Source of the DNA: Acidobacteriota bacterium
Lineage (GTDB): Bacteria; Acidobacteriota; Vicinamibacteria; Vicinamibacterales; 2-12-FULL-66-21
Direction: 5' to 3'
Length of the DNA stretch: 5,219 bases
Assembly: GCA_013694845.1 (NCBI GenBank)
Contig: JACDBQ010000226.1
Location: forward strand, 1-5,219
Shown here: one piece after another, positions 1-5,219 of the stretch
How the letters are laid out: every line of letters starts with the position of its first letter
Position numbering within the stretch: the first letter of the stretch is position 1
Made by a program: the position numbers and the translations under genes
Notes under the pieces: model-generated
The model's database searches: none
Seen by the model: only the letters and a program-made list of their open reading frames with translations
Told to the model about the DNA's origin: nothing

Positions 1-61
1 CGGCAACGATCAGCCGCCCAACCGCGCGCGCGTCCTCGGACTCGACGTGATCAGGCAGCAC
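1..61 (-). CDS. 5' end of an unidentified fourth gene of the MoxR operon (runs off the left edge)
   Basis: Twenty codons are visible, reading VLPDHVESEDARAVGRLIVA from a GTG at 61-59. The frame has no stop before the window edge. The start is chosen because a purine-rich Shine-Dalgarno site (GGGAGG, 73-68) sits 6 nt upstream and because the gene then overlaps the end of batA by 11 nt, matching the tight packing of this operon. No ATG or alternative well-placed GTG/TTG start is seen in the visible stretch. The short N-terminus is acidic then hydrophobic and matches no family I can name. In related MoxR-DUF58-BatA operons the next gene is often a large membrane or vWA-like protein, but the fragment is too short to assign it. 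An 18-bp palindrome covers the start codon (see that entry). Confidence 0.6.
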   Translation of the reverse strand, partial: MLPDHVESEDARAVGRLIVA

Positions 62-1271
62 GTGCTGCCTCCCTCTCCCCAACCGCCCCTGCGGACCGAC
101 GGACGACTGACTCCACCCCGAGCAGCATCAATGCGGCCGCCCACAACCAGCGTCCGTCGGACTCGTCCGACTGCTGCCATGCCTCCGGCTCTGGTGACTC
201 GGGCTCGCGTGACCAGCCCGCCAGTACCGTCGCGGGGATGCGGGCGGTCTCGAACTCTGCCAGTGCTTCGGGATCCGGCCGGGCGTCGAGAGCGGCTTTC
301 ACCAGTTCGGCGGCTTCGAGCGATTGGGCGTCGACGTCGGCGTCGATGACCAGTGCTCTGGCGACGCCGGCGACCTTCACCGGAACGCCCGCGATCGCAG
401 GCGTTCGGAGTAGACGCTGTCCGGCAGCAAACGTCCAATCACGGACGGGCGACGATGGTGTTGTCGCGAGTCCCGGTTGTTGAAAGCGCAGGACGACCGG
501 CTGTGTCGGCGAGGGTGCGAAAGCACCTACACGGCTCACCACGCGGTTCAGCCGATCGACGATCGGCGGCGGCGCGACGATGTCGAGACCTTCGAACGGG
601 CCGGCAGCGGGCTGGTAGCTCACCACCGTCCGTTCTGCGTCGAAATGCGCTCGGACGTTCAGCACGCCGTCAGTGGCGAGCATCCGGATCGACGGAACAT
701 CCCGCGCCGCGCCAGTCCCGGGTGCGAACGGAATCAGGCGCAGGCCGATTCCCTTCGGGACCGTTCGCACGTCTGCACCAGTCAACGAACCGTGCTGGAA
801 GTCCGAGAGAACCACGATCTCGCGTCGCGCCGGCGGAGACTGCGAAAGCCATGTGCTGGCGCGCTTCAGCGACGACGCCACATCCACGGTTTCGATCTCG
901 ATGACCGGATCACCCGAGAGCGTGGCCGCCGTGACGGCTTCGTCTGACACGAACCCACGTGCGCTGTCGCTTCTGTCGACAATTACCGCGCGGGCAGTCC
1001 GCTGCGCCCACGCCGCGGACCGAGCGTCACTCAGGAACAGCGGCCTCGCCAGCGCGAGCGCCGCGCAGGCGATGATCGCGGCCCGCAGCAGGAGCAGGCC
1101 AGGGTCGGACGGCATCCTGACCCGAACCGCCGATTGGTCGCGCAGCAAAATGAAGCGGACAGTCGGCAGGACCATGCGCGGAGCCCGCTGTCGGCGCAAC
1201 AGGTGAACGATCATTGGACCGGCGACAGCGAGCAGGCTTGCCCATGCCGCAGGATAGAGCCAGACGATCAC
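51..1271 (-). CDS. BatA-like membrane protein with vWA-type metal-site motif
   Basis: A 406-residue predicted inner-membrane protein. Residues 4-43 match the BatA / aerotolerance-regulator N-terminal domain: a hydrophobic helix (about 4-25) ending in HLLRRQRAPR, then LPTVRF. A second membrane helix lies at about 58-80. A vWA-like segment follows, with an intact DxSxS metal-site motif (D99, S101, S103) and a later strand ending VLSD (D157); the rest of the domain is poorly conserved. One C-terminal helix lies at about 375-390 (RWLWAAALMLLGVESVVRR). The topology places the vWA-like region outside the cytoplasm between helices 2 and 3. The reading frame stays open upstream to 1493, but the start is taken as GTG at 1271-1269: it overlaps the upstream TGA in a GTGA junction, has GAGGA 8 nt upstream, and places the conserved domain right at the N-terminus. 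It probably works with the MoxR ATPase and DUF58 protein in a cell-envelope role; the exact function of this family is not established. Confidence 0.85.
   Translation of the reverse strand: MIVWLYPAAWASLLAVAGPMIVHLLRRQRAPRMVLPTVRFILLRDQSAVRVRMPSDPGLLLLRAAIIACAALALARPLFLSDARSAAWAQRTARAVIVDRSDSARGFVSDEAVTAATLSGDPVIEIETVDVASSLKRASTWLSQSPPARREIVVLSDFQHGSLTGADVRTVPKGIGLRLIPFAPGTGAARDVPSIRMLATDGVLNVRAHFDAERTVVSYQPAAGPFEGLDIVAPPPIVDRLNRVVSRVGAFAPSPTQPVVLRFQQPGLATTPSSPVRDWTFAAGQRLLRTPAIAGVPVKVAGVARALVIDADVDAQSLEAAELVKAALDARPDPEALAEFETARIPATVLAGWSREPESPEPEAWQQSDESDGRWLWAAALMLLGVESVVRRSAGAVGEREAARAA
53..70. promoter_or_regulatory. Perfect 18-bp palindrome over a batA stop / next-gene start junction
   Basis: AGGCAGCACGTGCTGCCT reads identically on both strands. 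In the minus-strand mRNA it can fold as a 7-bp stem with an ACGU tetraloop. It starts within the AGG of the Shine-Dalgarno site of the next gene, carries that gene's GTG start at its apex, and ends in the batA stop codon. It could be a translational-control hairpin opened by ribosomes finishing batA, or a DNA operator (it has a CACGTG core). Function is inferred from position only. Confidence 0.45.
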
Positions 1272-2149
1272 CGCAGCGGTCCTCGGCCGCGGCGCAGCAG
1301 GTATTCCTTCAATGTGTGGTCCGGCGGCGCAGTGGTGGTGGCCAGCACGTAGACGAGCCCGGCAGCAGTGCAGCGTTCCCGCCAGCGCTGGACAAACGCC
1401 TGCATCCTGGCCCGATACTCCGCGGCTCTGGTGGTGGACGTCAACAGGCGTCGACCGGTTTCGCTGTCCTCCACCTCCACGTCGCCGCGCCACGGCCAGG
1501 TCATTTCGTCATCCGTCAGCACGTGAAAGACGGTGACGTCGTGTCCCATCCGCGCCGCTCGGCGCAACTCGGCGACTACCCCGTCCTCATCGTCGTACAG
1601 GTCAGAAATAAGGACGAGTATCCCGCGGCTTCGCAGCAGATCGATCGCGCGTCTCAGCGCGGCCGGCGATGCCGTCCGCCCGTGCGGCGCGGTATTCGCC
1701 AGCGTCGTGAGGATCGCCCGCAGGTGTGCCCTGCCCGGTCGGCTCCCGAGATACGCGCGGATCTGTTCGTCGTAGACCGTCAGGCCGGCGGCGTCACCCT
1801 GGAACGTCAGCAGGTGCGCCAGCGCCGCGGCGATCAATCGCGCGTACTCCAGTTTCGATGCACCAGCGGCGCCGCGGAACGACATCGACGCGCTGGCATC
1901 GACAACGAGCTGCATGCGAGCGTTGGTCGTTTCCCGGAACTGCTTGGTGTAGATCCGGTCGGTGCGGGCGAACAACTTCCAATCCACGTACTTGAGGTCC
2001 TCGCCGGCGCGGTAATGGCGATACTGGCTGAACTCCGCACTGTAGCCGTGAAACGGACTTCGATGGAGTCCGGAGAGCGCGCCCTCGACGGTTACCCGGG
2101 CGACGAACTCCAGATCGTGGATCGCAGACAGGAGCGCTGCGTCGAGCAT
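1268..2149 (-). CDS. DUF58 family protein (vWA-like, MoxR partner)
   Basis: A 293-residue soluble protein with the complete DUF58 signature: GLHRSPFHG (27-35), SAEFSQYRHYRAGEDLKYVDWKLFART (37-63) and the block KQFRETTNA (69-77). This leads into a vWA-like fold with the metal-site motif DASAS (D84, S86, S88), a GRT threonine (T159) and a later strand ending LISD (D183). No membrane segment is visible, unlike many longer DUF58 proteins. DUF58 proteins are typically encoded next to MoxR ATPases and are thought to be adaptors or substrates of them; the biochemical role is unproven. The ATG at 2149 is 3 nt beyond the moxR stop and has no clear Shine-Dalgarno site, so it probably depends on ribosomes arriving from moxR. 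The 3' end overlaps batA by 4 nt. Confidence 0.93.
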   Translation of the reverse strand: MLDAALLSAIHDLEFVARVTVEGALSGLHRSPFHGYSAEFSQYRHYRAGEDLKYVDWKLFARTDRIYTKQFRETTNARMQLVVDASASMSFRGAAGASKLEYARLIAAALAHLLTFQGDAAGLTVYDEQIRAYLGSRPGRAHLRAILTTLANTAPHGRTASPAALRRAIDLLRSRGILVLISDLYDDEDGVVAELRRAARMGHDVTVFHVLTDDEMTWPWRGDVEVEDSETGRRLLTSTTRAAEYRARMQAFVQRWRERCTAAGLVYVLATTTAPPDHTLKEYLLRRGRGPLR

Positions 2150-2152
2150 GGT

Positions 2153-3187
2153 TCAGGGACGGATGGCCGCCAGGAGCCGACCGACGATCGCGTCGGCATC
2201 GAGGCCGTCCGCTTCAGCCTGGAAGTTGACCAGCACGCGATGCCGGAGCACGGCTGGCGCCACCGCGCTGACATCCTCCGGGGCCGCTACGATCCGGCCG
2301 TCCAGGAGCGCTCTCGCCTTGGCACCGAGCAGCAACGCTTGCCCGGCCCGTGGACCCGCACCCCACCGGACCCATTGCTGCACAAACTCAGGAGCCTCCG
2401 CGCCGGGCCGTGTCGCGCGGACGAGCCGGGTGGCGAAATCCACGACATTTTCCGCCGCCGGTACCTCGCGGACGATCGCGTGCAGCTGCTCGATCTCCTC
2501 TCCGGTGGCCACAGCCGCGATCTGCACGTGCTGCGTCGCGGTCGTCATGGTGAGGATACGCCGCTCTTCGTCGGCCGTCGGGTACTCGATGACCACGTTG
2601 AACATGAATCGGTCGAGCTGTGCCTCGGGCAGCGGATACGTGCCCTCCAGCTCGATCGGATTCTGCGTGGCCAGGACGAAGAACGGCCGATCCAGGGGGA
2701 ACCGGACGCCGTTGACGGTGACCTGGTACTCCTGCATCGCTTCGAGCAGCGCCGCCTGGGTCTTCGGCGGCGTCCGGTTGATCTCGTCCGCCAGGATGAT
2801 GTTCGCAAACACCGGCCCGTGGATGAATCGGATGACCCGTCTGCCGGTCGCCCGGTCCTCTTCGATCACTTCCGCGCCGACGATGTCGGACGGCATCAGG
2901 TCGGGCGTGAACTGGATGCGGTTGAACTTGAGATCGACGCATTCGGCGAGCGTCTTGATGAGGAGCGTCTTGGCCAGCCCTGGGACCCCGCGCAACAGGC
3001 AGTGGCCGCCGGCGACGAAGGCGATGAGAATCTCGCGGATCACGCGCTGCTGGCCGATGATGGCCTTGGCGAGCTCCCGCTCGAGCCGGCCCGCGGCATC
3101 GGCGACCCGTTCCAGCGAACCCGGATCCACGGGGCGCGTGTGCATGTCCGACGACGATTCTTTCACAGCTCCGGCCGCAGCGACCAT
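2153..3187 (-). CDS. MoxR-family AAA+ ATPase
   Basis: A 344-residue cytoplasmic ATPase of usual family length. Motifs in order, numbered from the ATG at 3187: IIGQQRV (43-49), Walker A GVPGLAKT (67-74), Walker B IILADE (130-135) followed by INRTPPKTQAALLEAMQE, sensor 1 VLATQNP (N176), QLDRF with the candidate arginine finger (R193), and a C-terminal lid containing GAGPRAGQ (276-283, sensor-2-like R280). All catalytic motifs are intact. MoxR ATPases act as chaperone-like machines maturing or remodelling vWA-domain proteins, here presumably the DUF58 and BatA-like products just downstream. Start choice: the frame allows a GTG at 3199, but that codon lies inside a perfect GGAGGTG Shine-Dalgarno site, which is 9 nt from the ATG at 3187, so the ATG is preferred. 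A later ATG at 3145 is also possible but would remove only non-conserved residues. It is the first gene of its operon and is divergent from murQ. Confidence 0.95.
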   Translation of the reverse strand: MVAAAGAVKESSSDMHTRPVDPGSLERVADAAGRLERELAKAIIGQQRVIREILIAFVAGGHCLLRGVPGLAKTLLIKTLAECVDLKFNRIQFTPDLMPSDIVGAEVIEEDRATGRRVIRFIHGPVFANIILADEINRTPPKTQAALLEAMQEYQVTVNGVRFPLDRPFFVLATQNPIELEGTYPLPEAQLDRFMFNVVIEYPTADEERRILTMTTATQHVQIAAVATGEEIEQLHAIVREVPAAENVVDFATRLVRATRPGAEAPEFVQQWVRWGAGPRAGQALLLGAKARALLDGRIVAAPEDVSAVAPAVLRHRVLVNFQAEADGLDADAIVGRLLAAIRP

Positions 3188-3192
3188 CAGCG

Positions 3193-3222
3193 TTGACACC
3201 TCCCGACAGCGAGGAGTAGTGT
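3193..3222 (+). promoter_or_regulatory. Candidate sigma-70-type promoter for murQ
   Basis: A perfect -35 box TTGACA (3193-3198) is followed, after an 18-bp spacer, by TAGTGT (3217-3222). The latter keeps the three most conserved -10 positions (T1, A2, T6) but is otherwise weak. Transcription would begin near 3228-3231, leaving a leader of only about 10-13 nt before the murQ ATG. This agrees with the absence of a properly spaced Shine-Dalgarno site there. The -35 box overlaps the moxR Shine-Dalgarno site on the other strand. Confidence 0.4.
3197..3203 (-). promoter_or_regulatory. Strong Shine-Dalgarno site of moxR
   Basis: GGAGGTG on the minus strand fully matches the anti-Shine-Dalgarno consensus and is 9 nt before the ATG at 3187. 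It decides the start, because the competing upstream GTG (3199-3197) is part of the site itself. Confidence 0.75.
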
Positions 3223-3223
3223 A
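3218..3223 (-). promoter_or_regulatory. Possible -10 element for the moxR operon
   Basis: TACACT on the minus strand matches four of six -10 positions. It would place transcription start near 3211, about 24 nt before the moxR ATG and just upstream of its Shine-Dalgarno site. No convincing -35 hexamer is found 16-19 bp further upstream. It occupies the same bases as the proposed murQ -10, so the two promoters, if real, would compete. Confidence 0.2.
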
Positions 3224-3240
3224 CGCGGCTGCGAATCATC

Positions 3241-4182
3241 ATGCCGACGCAATCAAAGTGGCACGCGTTGCCCACAGAAGCCATCAACCCCGTCAGCCTG
3301 GCCGTCGACAAGGCTCCGGTAACGGAGATCGTGGACATGGTCATCAACGAGGACCGCAAGGTGATCGCCGCGGTTCAGAAGGAGCGCGAGCGGATCGCCC
3401 ACGGCGTCGAGATCATCACCCAGGCGCTGAAAAAGGGGGGACGGATCATCCTGATCGGCGCGGGCACCAGCGGACGGCTCGGCGTCGTCGAAGCCGCCGA
3501 GATGCCCCCGACCTTCGGCACGCCGCCGACGCTCGTGCAGGCCATCATGGCCGGCGGTCAGGAAGCTGTGTTCAAGGCCAAAGAAGGCGTCGAGGACAAC
3601 TACGAGGAAGGGGCCCGCAGCATCGGCCGTCTCCGGCTCGGGAAGAAGGACGTCGTCATCGGGGTCTCGGCCAGCGGCATCACGCCGTTCGTTCGCGGCG
3701 GCCTGACGCGCGCGAGAAAGGTCGGAGCGAAGATCATCTTCGTAACGTGCTGGCCGAAATCCGAGCTCCAGAACTACGTCGATCTCCAGATCGCTCCCGC
3801 CGTCGGCCCCGAGATCATCGCCGGGTCCACCCGGCTCAAGGCGGGCACCGCGACGAAGATGGTGCTCAACATGCTGACGACCATCTCGATGATCAAGGTC
3901 GGCAAGACGTACGGCAACCTGATGGTCGATGTTCGCACCGGCTCGGAGAAACTGAGGGACCGCGCCCGCCGGATCATCGGTATCGTCAACGGGCTCAGCT
4001 ACGACGACGCCGACGCGCTGCTGAAGCGCGCGAAGTGGAACGTCAAGGCCGCGATCGTCATGCAGAAGGCAGATCTGACGCTGCCCCAGGCGATCAAGCG
4101 GCTGAAAAAGGCCGACGATCTCGTCCGCGATGCGATCGGCGAAGACATCGAGCCGACGCTGCGCGCGCTGTTGAAGCCTTAG
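3241..4182 (+). CDS. murQ: N-acetylmuramic acid 6-phosphate etherase (MurQ)
   Basis: A 313-residue cytoplasmic SIS-domain enzyme, near the usual length of about 300. MurQ cleaves MurNAc-6-phosphate to GlcNAc-6-phosphate and D-lactate in peptidoglycan recycling. Motifs: LPTEAINP (10-17), the phosphate-binding loop IGAGTSGRLGVVEAAEMPPTFG (72-93) with catalytic E87 (E. coli Glu83), GVEDN with E118 (E. coli Glu114), SASGITPF (143-150), GPEIIAGSTRLKAGTATK (189-206) and NLMVDV (226-231). A UBA-like helical C-terminus covers about 253-300. Both catalytic glutamates are present. The SASG-R-TP arginine usual in proteobacterial MurQ is Ile147 here. The protein is more lysine-rich than its neighbours. 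An in-frame TAG at 3217 bounds the start; ATG 3241 is the first ATG and begins close to the conserved region, but lacks a well-spaced Shine-Dalgarno site. It is divergent from moxR and convergent with nagB, with overlapping stops. Eukaryotic glucokinase-regulator homology is the only close alternative and is unlikely here. Confidence 0.95.
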   Translation: MPTQSKWHALPTEAINPVSLAVDKAPVTEIVDMVINEDRKVIAAVQKERERIAHGVEIITQALKKGGRIILIGAGTSGRLGVVEAAEMPPTFGTPPTLVQAIMAGGQEAVFKAKEGVEDNYEEGARSIGRLRLGKKDVVIGVSASGITPFVRGGLTRARKVGAKIIFVTCWPKSELQNYVDLQIAPAVGPEIIAGSTRLKAGTATKMVLNMLTTISMIKVGKTYGNLMVDVRTGSEKLRDRARRIIGIVNGLSYDDADALLKRAKWNVKAAIVMQKADLTLPQAIKRLKKADDLVRDAIGEDIEPTLRALLKP

Positions 4183-4925
4183 CCGTCCAGGGTCTGGCCG
4201 GCCGCACGATCCAGGAAGATCTCCGCGTGCCGATGCAGCTGCAGGAACGACGCGGGCAGCGCCGTGGTAATCGGGCCGTTCACCACCCGCGCCACGCAGC
4301 GTGCCTTCGACTCTCCCGTTGCGATCAGCACCGCCTCGCGCGCGTGCAGGATCGTCCCCATCCCCATCGACATCGCTTCGGTCGGCACCCGGTCGGGATG
4401 ACCGCCAAAGAGTCCCGCGTTGCTGTGCCGCGTCTCGGGCTTCAGCGTCACCCTGTGGGTGCGAGCCTCGAGCTCAGTCGCCGGTTCATTGAAACCGACG
4501 TGACCGTTGGTCCCGATGCCGAGAATCTGCAGGTCGATGCCGCCGGCAGCGTCGATGGCACCTTCGTAGCGCTCGCATTCCTGCAGCGGATCCAGGGCCG
4601 CGCCGTCGAGAAAGTTCATCCGGGACGGGTCGGCGTTGACGTGATCGAACAGGTGTCGCCGCATGAAGGCCCGGTAGCTGCTCGGGTGATCACCGGGCAG
4701 GCCCAGGAACTCGTCGAGATTGAAAGTGACGGCGCGGCTGAAATCCGCTTCGCCGGCCCGGTGCAGACGTACGAGCTCGGCATACAGCAGGAGCGGCGTG
4801 CGGCCGGTCGGGAGCCCCAGGACCAGGTCGGGCTTGTGTGCGAGCGCCTCGCCGACACGGCGCGCGAGGGCCTCGGCGACCTCGCCGGCACTCGCGAATA
4901 TCAGGACCCTCGGGCTGCGCTGCAT
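4179..4925 (-). CDS. nagB: Glucosamine-6-phosphate deaminase (NagB-like)
   Basis: A 248-residue cytosolic enzyme expected to convert glucosamine-6-phosphate to fructose-6-phosphate and ammonia. It aligns without gaps to E. coli NagB over the core I can recall; E. coli positions are one more than its own numbering. Motifs: LGLPTGRTP (37-45 in E. coli numbering), FNLDEFLGL with the enolisation base Asp72, LGIGTNGHVGFNEP with His143 and Glu148, SMGMGTIL, and GESKA with Lys208. Position 141 is Asn instead of Asp, as in many Gram-positive-type NagBs. Position 43 is Arg and 172 is Gly. The protein ends before the residue equivalent to the allosteric Tyr254, and Arg158 and Lys160 are replaced by His and Val, so GlcNAc-6-phosphate activation is not expected. 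The start is ATG 4925-4923, with AGGA 7 nt upstream and a TGATG junction with the kinase stop; a TTG one codon earlier is a less likely start. A related sugar-phosphate isomerase/deaminase substrate, such as galactosamine-6-phosphate, is possible. Confidence 0.9.
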   Translation of the reverse strand: MQRSPRVLIFASAGEVAEALARRVGEALAHKPDLVLGLPTGRTPLLLYAELVRLHRAGEADFSRAVTFNLDEFLGLPGDHPSSYRAFMRRHLFDHVNADPSRMNFLDGAALDPLQECERYEGAIDAAGGIDLQILGIGTNGHVGFNEPATELEARTHRVTLKPETRHSNAGLFGGHPDRVPTEAMSMGMGTILHAREAVLIATGESKARCVARVVNGPITTALPASFLQLHRHAEIFLDRAAGQTLDG

Positions 4926-5219
4926 CAATTCATCCTGTACCGCGGCACCCGCGCACCGCCGCGCGCTTCCTGCAACGCGAGGTGGACAGCGCCGCTCGCC
5001 GGCTCGCCGTCCAGCAGCCGGACGGTACTGCCTGGCGCAACAAGCGGCAATCGCCGCGACAGTTCGCCGTTCAGCCAGGGGACGGCCTTGAAGATGCCCC
5101 CGGCCAGGATGAAAGGAAACTCGCCCCCCACCAGATCGAGCCGCCGGGCCACGGACATCGCGGACGACTCCAGCTCATTCGCGGCGGCGCGCAGGATGCC
5201 GACGGCGACCGCGTCGCCC
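4925..5219 (-). CDS. 3' end of a BadF/BadG/BcrA/BcrD-family sugar kinase (amino-sugar kinase)
   Basis: The C-terminal 97 residues of a protein whose start lies beyond the right edge. The frame is open to the edge and begins GDAVAVGILRAAANELESS. It continues through a FPFILAGGIFKA segment (fragment residues 34-45), the adenosine-side motif of the ASKHA ATPase fold, and an LLDGEPASGAVHLAL stretch (68-82) typical of the C-terminus of BadF/BadG-type N-acetylglucosamine kinases. Family members such as the clostridial MurK phosphorylate GlcNAc and MurNAc. With murQ and nagB beside it, a kinase making GlcNAc-6-P and/or MurNAc-6-P is the natural reading, but substrate cannot be decided from this fragment. 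The ATG at 5158 is internal, not the start. Its TGA overlaps the nagB ATG by one base (TGATG), so the two form an operon with the kinase first. Confidence 0.8.
   Translation of the reverse strand, partial: GDAVAVGILRAAANELESSAMSVARRLDLVGGEFPFILAGGIFKAVPWLNGELSRRLPLVAPGSTVRLLDGEPASGAVHLALQEARGGARVPRYRMN
4933..4936 (-). promoter_or_regulatory. Shine-Dalgarno site of nagB inside the kinase 3' end
   Basis: AGGA lies 7 nt before the ATG at 4925-4923. It supports that ATG over the TTG at 4928-4926, which would be only 4 nt away. The site is within the last codons of the kinase gene, so translation of the two is probably coupled through the TGATG junction. Confidence 0.55.

Noticed and set aside
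551..567. Inverted repeat GCCGATC-GAC-GATCGGC inside batA.
   Set aside because: A 7-bp stem with a 3-nt loop is close to chance level in 5 kb of GC-rich DNA, and it lies in mid-coding sequence with no associated signal.
1272..1493. N-terminal extension of the BatA-like protein by 74 residues, using the upstream start at 1493.
   Set aside because: The extension is Arg/His/Gly-rich, lies entirely antiparallel in content to a shifted frame of DUF58, and would put a non-conserved stretch before a domain that normally begins at the N-terminus; the GTGA junction with a Shine-Dalgarno site is better.
1214..3196. A 660-codon open frame on the plus strand, opposite DUF58 and moxR.
   Set aside because: It is antisense to two genes with complete family motifs, its translation is low-complexity Arg/Gly/Asp-rich with no recognisable domain, and long shadow frames are common in GC-rich coding DNA.
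2388..3359. A 323-codon minus-strand frame crossing the moxR start and the murQ 5' end.
   Set aside because: It is a frame-shifted copy of moxR (Arg/Gly/Ala/His-rich, no motif) and spans the divergent promoter gap.
3430..3441. A5G6 run in murQ as a possible slippage or programmed frameshift site.
   Set aside because: The run has five A residues, one short of the A-AAA-AAG heptamer, and the normal frame continues through intact MurQ motifs. No product is known that would need a frameshift here.
4186..4203. CCAG-GGT-CTGG hairpin and adjacent GGCCGGCC near the murQ/nagB junction as a terminator.
   Set aside because: The stem is only 4 bp, there is no following T-run on either strand, and it is inside the nagB coding end.
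4939..4950. Near-palindrome GTGCCGCGGTAC upstream of the nagB start.
   Set aside because: It has no loop, one mismatch and coincides with kinase codons; it does not cover the nagB Shine-Dalgarno site.

Overview
This is a GC-rich, densely coded bacterial window with seven genes, two of them cut by the window edges. It has only one real intergenic gap, of 53 bp, at 3188-3240. High GC, Arg/Ala-rich proteins and the co-occurrence of a MoxR-DUF58-BatA operon with acidobacterial-looking MurQ and NagB variants suggest an environmental Acidobacteriota-type genome, perhaps Vicinamibacterales. This taxonomic guess rests on recalled protein flavour only. There is no rRNA, tRNA, CRISPR array, insertion sequence or phage gene.

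Left half (1-3187, all minus strand): a tightly packed operon read right to left, of a MoxR-type AAA+ ATPase, a DUF58 protein with a vWA-like metal site, a membrane-anchored BatA-like protein, and the first 20 codons of a fourth gene that runs off the left edge. The junctions are a 3-nt gap, a 4-nt GTGA overlap and an 11-nt overlap, so translational coupling is likely. A perfect 18-bp palindrome lies exactly on the last junction and covers the start codon of the fourth gene.

Middle (3188-3240): a 53-bp divergent promoter region. It holds the strong Shine-Dalgarno site of moxR on the minus strand and a perfect TTGACA -35 box facing murQ on the plus strand.

Right half (3241-5219): amino-sugar / peptidoglycan salvage. 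murQ (plus strand) encodes N-acetylmuramic acid 6-phosphate etherase. Facing it on the minus strand are the 3' end of a BadF/BadG-type sugar kinase gene and a glucosamine-6-phosphate deaminase gene (nagB-like). murQ and nagB are convergent and their stop codons overlap by 4 bp. Together the three enzymes fit a route from MurNAc/GlcNAc through the 6-phosphates to fructose-6-phosphate, but the connecting deacetylase NagA is not in the window.

The most interesting items are the palindrome over the start codon of the fourth operon gene, the very compact divergent promoter joining an envelope-associated operon to murein salvage, and active-site and allosteric-site substitutions in the NagB homologue. 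Nothing here is clearly a wholly new system.
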